Part shown: positions 35,569 to 47,215 of the stretch, in pieces
Position numbering within the stretch: the stretch's first letter is position 1
How the letters are laid out: the number at the start of each line of letters is the position of its first letter
The notes under the pieces: generated by a model
Database searches by the model: none
What the model saw: the letters and a program-made list of their open reading frames with translations, nothing else
What the model was told of the DNA's origin: nothing
Assembly (NCBI GenBank): GCA_008009225.1
Contig: CM017761.1
Location: 16,598,316 to 16,662,315, forward strand
Reading direction: 5' to 3'
Length of the DNA: 64,000 nt
Source: Acer yangbiense
Taxonomy: Eukaryota; Streptophyta; Magnoliopsida; Sapindales; Sapindaceae
Position numbers and translations under genes: made by a program

Positions 35569-36465
35569 GGCATTACCTGGCCAAAGTTGCAATTAGCATA
35601 CATCCATAGGTACTTGTTTGATTGCAAGTCTGTCTTACATTTCCCCTTTTTCGGGTGCTCCAGTGAGGATACCAAGTAGTTGAACTTTTTTTCATTTCTC
35701 TTGTCAAGTGGGGTTTAAACCCCCAATACCGTATCATTTGTAGCATGCTTTATTGTACGAAATGTTGAATTACAATGTTGCATCAGGGATTGTAGTGCAT
35801 ATTCTTTTTTTGTGTTTTACTGCAAATTGTTCAAAATGATATTATACTATATATTGCGGATTCTCAGATTCTATCATGTCAGAATTTTGGGATTTACATT
35901 TAATGATAAGTATAATGCATTAGCCAAAAGAAGAGATTGCTTGAAAAAACTTCCCCAACTTTATATTATGTCATCATAATTGGTTCCAAGAACTTGTAAT
36001 GTTTAGTTCGAAACTGGTCGAATGATAATTTAGGTTTATTAAACATAGCAGGGTTTTGTATTAGAGATTCTGACACTATAATGTGGTTTGAGTAGCTAAA
36101 AATGTGGTGAATTGAAACCAACCTTGTATTTAAAGGTTGCAAAGTAAAGGTCAATTACACAAAAAGAACAAAAAAAAGATGAATAAATTCCATTGAATAT
36201 TAATGACTCTGATGAAAACAAGATAAATTTCAGAAACCTGCCCCAAATTGCCATAAATTACATTGACTGCCTTACACCATCTAATGAGATAATATGACCT
36301 AAATTGTATTGATGTCTCCAAAACTAGAGGAGACCTATAACCCTCTGACCTTTCTAAGTATTGTTAATGCTTACGCTTGTTCATCGACCCTTCGCTGCAG
36401 CTTTGATTGTACAAAAATCATACATAGATTGATCACAAATAGCCAACACTTGCGACCAGGGTTGT
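35569..36465. other. convergent intergenic region between ERD2 and the SIN3-like gene
   Basis: It holds the ERD2 3' UTR and then AT-rich sequence. No repeat ends or coding pattern were seen. Confidence 0.5.
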
Positions 36466-36471
36466 AGCTGA

Positions 36472-36741
36472 AATTGCTAATCCGAACCCGTGGCTTGTTC
36501 GTCCCTGATCACACCCATCTCATGTACCGATTTCTGCATTTCCTCTGAAGAAGATTCTCTGCTCAATTACTTCTGTTGCTTTTCCCTCTGGTTTCTTCTG
36601 AAATTGCCTAATCCAAACCCACGGCTTGTTCATCCCCCTCGACCACATCCATCTTCTCATGATCCTCTTCTTTCTGCATTTCCTCTGAAGAAGAAGCTGA
36701 AGATTCTCTGCTCAACTCCTGTTGCTTTCCCTCTGGTTTCT
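36472..36741. repeat. tandem duplication of the SIN3-like gene's 3' coding end
   Basis: 36602-36741 (the last codons of the gene) and 36472-36599 (beyond the stop) are diverged direct copies; both contain CTGCATTTCCTCTGAAGAAG, GATTCTCTGCTCAA and CCCTCTGGTTTCTTC. The outer copy has gaps and is not in the reading frame. Confidence 0.85.
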
Positions 36742-38293
36742 TCGGGTGGATTTGAGCACAAGTGCGAGTGCAAACATCGTTGAACCATTGTCGAGGCGGT
36801 TTCAGCTCCTCCTGCTTCTGCTCCAGCCTCTTCAATATCTGAGGCAATCCTTTAATTGGGTCCTTCTCTATTGCCTCCATCATGTCAAGCGCATGATCCC
36901 CATACATCCTCTCTAAGCATCTCATATTCACAACACTCAAATGATCTTCAATCTTGATCCTACTTGCAAGATTGATTTTGTTCTTTTTCATTGCATTCCA
37001 TAGTTTTTCCACATTCACAATAGTTGATCTTATTCTTTCCATCACCACGTCCATTTCAAACCTATCATCCTCAAATTTGAACATAACTTGTTCATGTTGT
37101 TGTATATGCTTGTGTTTGAATGAATAGTTTCCGTCTTCCGGACTTATGCAGATAAACTTATCATTCAGAACTTCATCATCTTCCGATCTCTGCCTGCCCG
37201 AAGAATCGCGATAGTCTTCTGGCAAGACAAAGTAGCTGTGACCGATTCTTTTGCAGTTGGAAAGATCGAGTTCCTGAACAGACTTCCTCTCTTTCAGCTG
37301 CAAGTCTTTCTTTTTTTCTTCAACTTTCCACAGCTTAGATAAGTGTTCTCCAGGAGCTTCAACGAAAACATTAAACTCCTCGACAAGATTCCGATCAAAA
37401 CCCAGAATACTAGTAGCAGCAGCTTTCAAATCATCGCTAGAGAATTTTCCATGGCTGTAATCATGTAGTAGTTTTAAGAAATCCCGGTAGTCTGGTTTGG
37501 ATAGCACTTGTTCAGCTTTATTGCATAGACGCAATCCTTGCTTGAGAAGACTGTCTTTCATCTTCTCTGTATCAGGATCATCAAGACTGGGATCACAGCC
37601 ATTACCACAGATCTGATGATCATCAGAAGCTGTCTGTGGCGGCGGTGGAGGAGTTGCTTGGGACCCAAGTAATCTAACAAACTCGTGCAACAAATCAGGA
37701 TGATCTCCAAGAAGTTGAGAAACTCCATTGTAGACATCATCATAAGTGAATAAATCCTTCTGATTTCGATCCCAAACCTCCAGGAAAGCCTTGTAAACAT
37801 GTTTTTTATCTTTTTGAAACCGAATCTTCACTTTGTTCACAAAACTAATCGCATCTAGAAATTGAGCAGACTTGGTTATCTCATCTTCCTCTGTTTCTGG
37901 CTCTGTTTCTGTCTCCGGTTCGTCCTCTGTATCTGTCATCTCATCATCGTCTCCATCTTCATCGTCATCCAGAGAGATCTTGCATCCATCCGGCAAAAAC
38001 ATGTTGAACCCAAGAATCAAATCGGGGTAGCCTTCAAATAAATTCTTGATCTGAATCCCAAGAGACTCGAGGTCGACTCTACGAGCCTTGAAATCACGCA
38101 AGAACACAGTAAACTTGACGTACGAATCACTCTTGTCTCCAAGTCTCTCCTGGACAGTCTTCATATATGCCCAAACTTTCTGCTTCAATTCCTCCTTTGA
38201 AGAAGAAGAACCAGACCCACCACTACACGCTTTCTTCGATCGTGATCCCACCTCAACATCATCATCAACAACTTCTCTCAACCTCTTCTCCAT
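36608..38293 (-). CDS. SIN3-like protein, intronless and C-terminally short
   Basis: 561 residues in one exon. SIN3 proteins are scaffolds of nuclear histone deacetylase co-repressor complexes. Domains: basic N-terminus; PAH1 about 34-105 (KEELKQKVWAYMKTV..FLRDFKARRVD..LFEGYPDLILGFNMFLP); an acidic run about 109-138; PAH2 about 146-210 (DAISFVNKVKIRFQ..VYNGVSQLLGDHPDLLHEF); proline run; PAH3 about 250-312; then the start of the HDAC-interacting region about 338-530 (VQELDLSNCKRIGHSY). The large C-terminal part of full SIN3 proteins (usually over 1200 residues) is absent, and the ending is Ser/Glu-rich. Plant SIN3 genes normally have many introns, so this may be a retrocopy or one of the short SIN3-like paralogues. 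The frame is intact. The start at 38293 is the first ATG and is followed by a typical basic stretch. Confidence 0.85.
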   Translation of the reverse strand: MEKRLREVVDDDVEVGSRSKKACSGGSGSSSSKEELKQKVWAYMKTVQERLGDKSDSYVKFTVFLRDFKARRVDLESLGIQIKNLFEGYPDLILGFNMFLPDGCKISLDDDEDGDDDEMTDTEDEPETETEPETEEDEITKSAQFLDAISFVNKVKIRFQKDKKHVYKAFLEVWDRNQKDLFTYDDVYNGVSQLLGDHPDLLHEFVRLLGSQATPPPPPQTASDDHQICGNGCDPSLDDPDTEKMKDSLLKQGLRLCNKAEQVLSKPDYRDFLKLLHDYSHGKFSSDDLKAAATSILGFDRNLVEEFNVFVEAPGEHLSKLWKVEEKKKDLQLKERKSVQELDLSNCKRIGHSYFVLPEDYRDSSGRQRSEDDEVLNDKFICISPEDGNYSFKHKHIQQHEQVMFKFEDDRFEMDVVMERIRSTIVNVEKLWNAMKKNKINLASRIKIEDHLSVVNMRCLERMYGDHALDMMEAIEKDPIKGLPQILKRLEQKQEELKPPRQWFNDVCTRTCAQIHPKKPEGKQQELSRESSASSSEEMQKEEDHEKMDVVEGDEQAVGLD

Positions 38294-38329
38294 CGTAATT
38301 TTGTTTTTTTCTCAGGAAACGAAGTGAAA

Positions 38330-39311
38330 AATATTGCTGCCCACTTGGTAGATTTATAGGATTTTAAAAGTAGACTCCGAGAATAATTGTGTTATGTTTC
38401 CTGGTGGGATTTGGATTCCGATTCTCAATCCCTGAAAAATCAAATGGTTTCCTAATTATTTATAAATTGTAGGCGGCAAGGAAATAAATATCAGTTTAGG
38501 TAAAAATGTAAAATATGCAGGTGTAATTTTCTTTTTCTTTTTTTGTAAATTTTGATAGAAATATCGAATATACCGCTAATATCCTATATATAACGTTAAT
38601 ATCCTTAAAATATTGGTATATTTAAGGATTTGTTTTTTTTTTTTTTTTTTATATCAATCTATAAATATAGAAAATATTAGAAATATTTCGGTCAATATAT
38701 ACTTCCTAATGTAGTTAGTCTTGCCTTTCAATTTTTTTTTCCTTTTCATATATGACTACAACCTAGATATTATCGGGGAGAGCTTTTTTGACAATCCAAT
38801 TTTTTATTTTTACCTTTCTTTTCTAAAGACACTCTATTCTCAAAATTTAAATTTAAAAAAATTCTAAAGATATTTCCATTTGTTCCAAAATTATCCTTTT
38901 TATTTTTTGACACTCCTATTCTAAAAAAAGAAATTATCTCTCCTAAATCATTAGATTAAATATTACATATTAAACAATCTCTCCTAAATTTTTACTTACC
39001 ATATTAAACTCTCTGTCCTCCGATACATATCTCTAATTTTCTATCTTCATTTTTTCTCAAGCAAGACTAACGGTTAAGGGAAAAAAAAAACGTACGAATA
39101 AGCTTAATTTTTAGGAACCGTATATATGTATATATATATATATATGAAAATGTTTTTTGTTACTTTTGTAGGTATGTGATTGTCTAGAGAACTTTAATTC
39201 TTTCATTAGTCTTAGAAATTATGAATTTAATCGAATCTAGTTGCAACAAATCAAGTTTTCATATATCTATTTTATTTTATTTTTTTAAATTGACTTTTTA
39301 ATATATTATAT

Positions 39312-39374
<63 letters not shown>

Positions 39375-40430
39375 TTTAGTAAAAAACCAAAATATTCATA
39401 AGTTTTTTTTTTTTTAACTATTAATTAGAGATTGATCGAGAAAGTATGGAGATATGATTTATTTATTTATTTATTTATTTTAAAATGGAGAGAGAGAGAG
39501 AGAGTGTGTGTGTGTGTGTGTGTGTTTAATATAGTAATAACATATTTAGGTGATAGAGTTTAATACGTAATATTTAATCTAATGATTTAGGAGAGAGAAT
39601 TTCATTTTTTTTTAATAAATTAATTAGTTTGGAATGTCCTTAGAATTTGTTTTGTCTTGTTTAGTAATTTTAATTCAGGTTAAAATTGTCATTAATAAAA
39701 AAAATTAAATTGGAGTGTAAATAGATAATTTATGGATTGTAAGAAGAAGCTCTCGTTATCGGGTTGAATGTGGGCTTTCACCACCAAGCCACACTAGGGT
39801 ATTATAATTCTTTGATTAGGAATAACTGATTTTCATATTAATTTAGTGTATATTATTGCTTGAAGTATAATAATAATTTTCCATCTATCAAAAAAAAAAA
39901 AAAAAAAAGCAAAAGAAACTAATGTACCATATTTAATTAAAATTATAAGAGTAAACATAAATGTGTGACTTTGATTTCTTATCATAGATTAAGACTAAAT
40001 AAATAATTGAAAATTATTATATAAAAATAATAATAATCCTAATAATAATTGAAAAATATATCAATTAGTATAAAAGTATATGCACGAAAGTTATATATTT
40101 TAAAAAATAATAATAATTTATTTTAGGGTTAATTATCCCGAGGTTTGACAATATTATATGAATATAGCAGTTTTGAATATATTGACAGAAAACCTAACCA
40201 GTGTTTCATAAATGTTACACGGAAAATCCTCTACTATTAGTTGGGATTGATTAACTTTTAACGGTCAATGGTCAAATGTGTAAAAAAAAAATATCCTAAA
40301 ATACCCATTATTTTTATTTTTAAATATTTTGTTTTTTGAACTAATATTTATTTTTAATTAAAATTATTAAAATATTAAATAAATAAAATTTGAATGTAGG
40401 AGACAATCTCCACCAAACAACTATAAATCT
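38330..40430. other. intergenic, very AT-rich with microsatellites
   Basis: Includes (TA)n at about 39318-39367, (TTTA)n at about 39458-39480 and a (GA)n(GT)n compound repeat at 39488-39525. No coding pattern. Confidence 0.6.
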
Positions 40431-40459
40431 GGGGAAAAAAATATCCATCATCTTCATCT

Positions 40460-40545
40460 TCAATCATCTCATCATCTTTATCCAAATTCTTACCAAAATT
40501 CTTCATCCATCTCATCATCTTTATCCAAATTCTTACCAAAATCCC
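40460..40545. repeat. tandem duplication of about 43 bp
   Basis: CTCATCATCTTTATCCAAAT continuing into TCTTACCAAAAT occurs twice in direct succession. It precedes a stretch rich in AGATGGAGC (40565-40640). Confidence 0.75.
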
Positions 40546-40899
40546 ATAAATATCTATTCAAAAAAGAAATGGAGCCCCATCTCCCCAAGATGGAGCAGCG
40601 GCGCTCCATCTGGTCCGAGATGGAGCGATATGTTCCATCCCATCGGAGATAGAGTAGATCTTCTTCTCTGATAAGATGGAAATATAGAGATTTCTCCCTC
40701 CGAAGATAAAGAAATCTCCAATTTTTTTTTCTTAATTTTTTTTTTTAATTTAAATTCAAAAGACCATATTACCCCAACATTTAGGAGTTATTTGTGAAAT
40801 TTTGTGACTTCGATATTTGATTATTATATCAACCTAAATTTGTGACTTCAATATTAAACAATACATTTACATTTATGCTAGACAACCCAAAAAAATTAA

Positions 40900-41025
40900 C
40901 TCAAAAACCAACATAAATGATGTGGCAAAGTGAGTTGTTCTTATCATGTCATTCACCACATTATCCTATGATTTTATATGGTGATAACAACTCACTTGCC
41001 ACATCATTTGGGGTTATTTTTTGTG
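40900..41025. mobile_element. foldback MITE
   Basis: Palindrome AAATGATGTGGCAAAGTGAG mirrored by CTCACTTGCCACATCATTT, with TTGTTCTTATCA / TGATAACAA inside. Confidence 0.55.
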
Positions 41026-41155
41026 GGTGTTACTCATTCATTTATTTTTAATCCAAAAGCCGAAAAGAGTAACTAAACTAAAATTAAATTGATGTAAACT
41101 CAATAATTATATTAATTATAAATAAATGATCATATGTTAAAATCACAAATCTAAG

Positions 41156-41400
41156 GGGGGTGTATTCAATTTGGATTTCAAAAGACTTTTAATGGCTTTT
41201 ATGGAATTAAAAAGTGTAGGTGTATTCAATATAGACTTTTAAAGTCTTTATAAAAGTCATTGGGTATTCATTACAAACTATAAAAAAATATGTAAAAGTC
41301 ATGTGGTATTCAATCAAAACTTTTTAACCGTCTGAAAGTTATGAGGTATTCAAAATCTTAATGACTTTTAATGACTTTAAATTTTCAACTTATAAATTTA
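41156..41400. repeat. dispersed repeat, GTATTCAAT family
   Basis: GGGGGTGTATTCAATTTGG followed by AAAAGACTTTTAATGGCTTT, with three further GTATTCA motifs. Related to 20787-20935 and 45185-45340. Confidence 0.5.
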
Positions 41401-41785
41401 ATATAGCCTAAAACTTAACATCCACATTCATCTCCATGCAAGTGAAATGTATACAATGTAGAATTCTTATCCTATTTACCAATTGCGTCTTCTAAGATTT
41501 ACATGAATTCAATATTTTTAAAAAGATAATTATGACTTGAAAAAAAAAATCGATTCTTCCATTTTTATATTTATAAAATTTTCATATTTGCTTCCATATT
41601 TTATAATGTCTTCCGTAGAATTTTTTTCCCCTTACTCTCTTATTAAAAAATAAATAATAAAAGAAAAGCTATATCAAATAAAATAGAGTAGTATATCAAA
41701 TCTATATATATATTGAGTATATATAAACTTTATTTTTGACCTAAATCTAAATATTTTCATCCAACACATAACCTCTAGTCAAAGC

Positions 41786-42876
41786 TGTTAGGTTTTGGCT
41801 CGTATTCTCGAATGAACCCGAAGTGAACCAAACAAGACTCAACTGATGTGGAGCTTCCTGGAAGACGTGGGATACGTTTGGAAGTTGAATTATGGTGTTT
41901 GAGGGAGATCGAAGAACAGAAGAAATGAAAAATAGCTGAAACCGCTGCCGAGCCGCTGTGGCGGTGGCAGCGGTAGGATACCACTGCTAATTTCTTGGCA
42001 GTGCAACAACAGGGGTTTCGATACCAGTGGATACCGCTGCCGAGCCGCTATGGCTTTGGCAGCGGTAATGGCAGCGGTCGTGGTGGCAGCGGCCATATTT
42101 GTTTCAGCGTATGGATCGCGATTTTTTGAGCGATGTAATTTTTAGGTGACTTGCAACGGTTTAGGAAGCGGGTGCGCAATCGTGACCCGAATCGTAGTCA
42201 ATCATAAGCATGCGTGAAACGGGAAATCTTCAGTAGGAAAAAGGAAGTAGTTTGTTTCTAGAAGTTCTTGTGCTTGAAGAAAAAGGAATTACTCCTTACA
42301 AGAAGACTTGTCATAAAAGGAAATAGTATTTATGTGGAACAAGTAAGTCTTGTACGTGTAGGAGTATGATTTCCTTTTATATTATATTCCCTATAACTAG
42401 TATAAATAGAACCTTGTAATTAAGTTGAAAGTGTGAGTGAAACACCATGTAAACATCAGAGAGTGTGTAGTGAGATCCCGGGAGACCTAAAGGGAATATC
42501 CGAGGAGGGATCCAAGGGAACATCGGTGGATCAAGTTAGAGATCCGTGAGTGATATTTAGGGGAGACCTAGGGGATATTATGGGGTACTCGTTGAGGATC
42601 TTGTGAGTGGGGTTTGGGATTAGGTGTGAGAGAGAATCCTAGAGTATATGGTTGTAACAATTTATCATATAGTGGAATTTTCTCTGTCGTCTTGACGGCC
42701 CATGGTTTTTTTTACCCGATTTGGGTTTTTCACGTATATCTTGTGTTGTGATTGTTTTATTCTCTCTCATCTATTTTTCTGCTTATTGACGTTATTATTT
42801 GCTATGAGTTATGAGCGTATATTAGGCACGGCGTTTCCGCGTTCATCGGTACTATTAGAGGATTATCCCGCCAACA
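41786..42876 (+). mobile_element. solo LTR with AAAGC target duplication
   Basis: The 1091-bp sequence starts TGTTAGG, ends CCAACA, and is flanked by AAAGC at 41781-41785 and 42877-42881. It has a TATA box (TATAAATA about 42401) and downstream transcribed-type sequence. A GC-rich block (41938-42095) repeats CCGCTGCCGAGCCGCT. No internal retroelement sequence is next to it, so it is a product of LTR-LTR recombination. A partial relative lies inverted at 62342-63140. Confidence 0.85.
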
Positions 42877-43054
42877 AAAGCTTCTCCATAATCAGTGGTT
42901 CACGTGCATTGATACTGATATAGTTACATCAGTGCCCACTGATGTGAACGGGACCGTATATATATATATATATATAAGACTCAAATTATGACGTGACATT
43001 ATATCACCCCTTAAATTATTATAAATAAATACTTGAAATTTAAATTTAAATTAT

Positions 43055-43949
43055 GAGCAAAGTACACCCAACTTCCCTGAGGTTTGTCTATTTACACGCT
43101 CAATCAACTTTATCAAAAAAATAACACTTTCCTCCCCATCCAAACTAACTGTTGACCATGTCAGACAGTTAAAAAGAATAAACTACCCATGATCCCTAAA
43201 TTAAATAAATAAGAAATTTTAAAAATAAAAACATGAAAAACTAAAAAATGATTTCTTTTTAAATGAACAACCATCTTTGAGATAGGCGGCGGAGATTAAA
43301 TAAAATTTAAAAGATTTTTTAAAGAAAAATAAAGAATTGAATTAAAAATAAAAAAAAATCAAAAAAAGAAATCAAAATTTCATAAATAAAAAACACATAT
43401 GGAGATCAGAAAATAAAATAAAAAAATTTGAAAAAACTGAAAAAGAAAAAAAAATCTCTATTTTCTTAATAGATCTCCTCCATCCATCTCAAAGTTGGAC
43501 GGTGGACATTAAATATTTTTAAGATTTTGAGGTGGATGGTGGAGATTAAATAATTTAAAAAAAAAACAAAATACAAAATATGACAAAAATAAAAAAATAA
43601 AAAAAAGGAGGTAGATTGGATCTCCACCAAAATCCATGGAGACGAGGGAGGATGGAGATCTAATTTGGAGTTTTGATCTACACATTTTCGTTTTTCTTTT
43701 AAAAAATTTGTTTGTTTTGTAATCATTTTTTTAAAATTCAATTTTAATAAAAGGTTTCTTTTTAAAAATTTATAAGAGGTTTAAAGACAAAATTACCCTT
43801 AATTGTGATGGTTAAACTTGGTCAACGGTAAAATTTGACTAAGTTTGTCTAACGCCAAGGAAGGTGAGTGTCGGTTTTTGATAAAGTTGATTATGCACGT
43901 AAAAGAGCAAACCTCATTGGAGAGGGGGTTGGTTGGGTGTTATTCACTC
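43055..43949. mobile_element. non-autonomous Mutator-like element with 9-bp TSD
   Basis: Imperfect terminal inverted repeats of about 100 bp or more: GAGCAAAGTACACCCAACTT on the left against GAGTGAATAACACCCAACC (reverse complement of the right), both followed by GAGGTTTG and ATCAACTTTATCAAAAA. The flanks TTAAATTAT at 43046-43054 and 43950-43958 are exact. Long TIRs and a 9-bp duplication are the Mutator signature. The interior has no transposase, only A-rich DNA and ATCTCCACC-type motifs. Confidence 0.88.
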
Positions 43950-45341
43950 TTAAATTATCCATACAGTTATTAAAAGAGAAAGCTTCATTGTGCACAACAG
44001 ACAAACCTTAGAAATCTTTGGGTTATTCCGTTTATTATAAAGTTGTTGAGATATTTTAAAGAATTTTTAATAATTTATTATTCTATTACAGTACATCATG
44101 AGGTTGTGATTTCGGGTCCATCCCTCGTATATATATATATAATAATATTTCAAAAAAAAATCTTTCAAAAAAAAAAACATTTCAAAAATATATATATTTT
44201 ACTATTTCATTGAGGATTTTTATGGATACTAAATTAATAAATGTAGTACAATAGAGTTAATTATATTTGGGGATTTTAACAAAACTATCTTTTCTAGTTT
44301 CAATTTTATTTTATTTTTTTATTTGAAACACAACTTGTCTTTTTTTTTTTTTTTTTTAAATAAAAAAATTGCACAATTACCCTTTTTCATGAAAATAGTT
44401 ACAAATTTGACCAAACTTCTCAAAATACCCCTACTACTTGATACACAACTATCATATTTTAAAATCTCACCAAACAAGATCTAGAACACAATAAAGCCAT
44501 GTGTTCAGGAAGACTAATCCCGAATCCCAAAACACCAACGATTTCAGGATGGTTTATAAGGTTTCGCGTCATGCCATCCCGAAACCATCGTCCCCAACTT
44601 CATAAACGAAAATTCATCCAAAATTCTTTACTTTCTTTTCCCAAATCTAACAAATGTATTCCTAAAATTGCAAATTCACATAATAATCATCACAATCATG
44701 CTCAAATTTAAACCAACCAATCACAAAAGCTTTCAAAACCCTAGAATTAAAGGTTAAGGTTCAACAAGTTTTGGAATCCTTTTTTTCACAAATCATTTGC
44801 AAACAAAAACAAAAACAATAATAAATCTTTTAAATTCATAAAAACTAACCTTTTTTCACACCAAAAATCAAAATTGAGGATGTAGGATTCGAAATAAATT
44901 GGGGAAGTGATGGTCATCCTTCTAACTCAACGGTATAGACGTGCGGAGTAACAACCAAATCGAGCAACGAATATCGATTTTGGCTGATCGGAAAACAACA
45001 AGAAGCAGTCGGTGATTTAATGATTTCGAGATGCTTTAAGTTAGGTGGGATTAGAGGTGGCTTTGAGTTAGGGAATGTGTTTGAGTTTTCAACTTGGTTT
45101 TTAACTTTTTACATAAATTTTGTATAAAAGAGGTAAGTTTTGTCGAAATTAGTATATAGAATAAGGCTATCACTTAGGAGCATATATGCAATCTAAAATT
45201 GGTTGGAATTTAAAAGATTTTAAAAGTCTGTGCCTGTTCAATCTAGACTTTTAAAAAATCCATTAAAATCTAGATGTATTCAAAAAGTTATTAACTTTGC
45301 ATATTTTGCTTATGTGATGGAATTTTATGGATTTTTAAATA

Positions 45342-46505
45342 GGGAAAATTGCACAAACTTACCCTAACGTTTTCCATTATGGCATAATATTCAACTAATG
45401 CCTTTAATTGCACAAACAACCCCTCATGTTAGTCAACTTTAGTTTAAAATAGCCATTGACCATGATTTTTTTTTGAAAGCCCAAAATTGCCCCTGCACTT
45501 TATTACAAAAAAATCTTAATTGCCATTTATTTAAAACATTATCTACTTTAAATTATTATAATATAAAAAATAAATACTAAACACAATCCTTTTTTAATAA
45601 AAAAAAATTCAAAAATAATATATTAAAAACAAAACAATTTAAGAAAACGTTATTTTGAGAAAATACAATTTAATAATATATTAAAAACAAAACAAAAAAA
45701 AAACGTTATTTTGAGAAAATATAATTTAAAATTATGCAAGTCCAATATAAATAGTGGTAATGTGTTACATATTTTTGAATTTTTTTTGTTTTTATTATAT
45801 TATTTTTTATTTATTTTTATTTAAAAAGGATTGTGTTTAGTATTCTAAACACAAATATAAATAAAATTATCAAGATTTTGAAATAAAAATATAATCATTT
45901 GTCATAATAAAATACAGTAGCACCGAAAATTTGTTCAATGTTCATCTCTATAAGACAAAATAATTTGACTCAATATAAATTATGCATTATATTTTGGTTC
46001 AAAAATTAAAAAAAAAAAAATACTAAACATAATCCTTTTTAAATAAAAAAAAATATGTTTTAAATTATAAAAATATGTAGCACATTACCACTATTCATAT
46101 TGGACTTGTATAATTTTAAATTATATTTTCTCAAAATAACGTTTTTTTTTTTTGTATTTTTTTAATATATTATTAAATTGTATTTTCTCAAAATAACGTT
46201 TTCTTAAATTGTTTTGTTTTTAATATATTATTTTTGAATTTTTTTTTATTTAAAAAGGATTATGTTTAGTATTTATTTTTTATATTATAATAATTTAAAG
46301 TAGATAATGTTTTAAATAAAAGGCAATTAAGATTTTTTTGTAATAAAGTGTAAGGGCAATTTTGGGCTTTCAAAAAAAAAATCATGATCAATGGCTATTT
46401 TTAACTAAAGTTGACTAAAAAGAGGGGTTGTTTGTGCAATTAAAGGCATTAGTTGAATATTATGCCATAATGGGAAACGTTAGGGTAAGTTTGTGCAATT
46501 TTCCC
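45342..46505. mobile_element. 1.16-kb inverted-repeat element (arms about 500 bp)
   Basis: The left arm (45342 to about 45850) and right arm (about 46005-46505) are inverted copies over almost their whole length. Outer ends: GGGAAAATTGCACAAACTTA and its complement. Deeper pairs include ATTATGGCATAATATTCAAC, AACGTTATTTTGAGAAAAT, and GGATTGTGTTTAGTATT against AATACTAAACATAATCC. The loop is about 150 bp. A 45-50 bp sub-repeat (AAACGTTATTTTGAGAAAAT) is doubled in each arm. No exact TSD was found. It may be a Mutator-type or foldback transposon. Confidence 0.8.
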
Positions 46506-47215
46506 AAGGCCAATAACAAATCTTGTCCTACCCATGTAGATTTTGATGGATTTGACTTTTATAATATATTGAAATTAGCAAAAAAATAATAATCCCAAAT
46601 TGACTTCAATAATTAAAATTTTAAAAAAATTCAATTATTTTTTTATATAATATCAAAATTTCATTAATAAGATTAATATAAATATAAGTCTCGTATAAAT
46701 TTGTTAGTAACTATTACGTGATGCACAATCAATTGTAATTATGCATCAGTTTAGGGATCAAATTGTAATTATATTCATCATTTGTTATGGTTTGAACTTT
46801 GGAGATAGAAAAAAATGTCAGAGGAATATGAGGTGTTTCTGTTTTAATGGAAGCTGCACCACATGCTTGTAAAAACTAAAAACAAATAGCCTTTGTCAAA
46901 TCAATTGCAATTATACAACCTTAGAGCATATCCAATGGAGTGCACTAAAAATTACATCAAATTAGTGTAAAAAGAGAATCTTGTGGAAATATTCTTACAC
47001 TAAATTTTTTCACACTCTAATGCGTCCAACACCGATTTGTATAAAAGAGCATCTTTATAAGAATATTCTCTCAATAAAACTTTATACAATTCTAATTAAT
47101 TTCTATTAACTTAAACAAAATTGATTAATTTTTTTGACATAAAAAATATTAGAGCTTTTTCTCCTATCTCCTTCCACAATGTTCTCTTTGAGTAGCAGCA
47201 AAGGAACCAACCTTA

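Noticed and set aside
42882..42960. Short palindrome CATCAGTGCCCACTGATG next to a TA repeat, possibly another foldback element
   Set aside because: Only one end is visible and the terminus (TATACGGTC) does not match TATAGTC closely enough.
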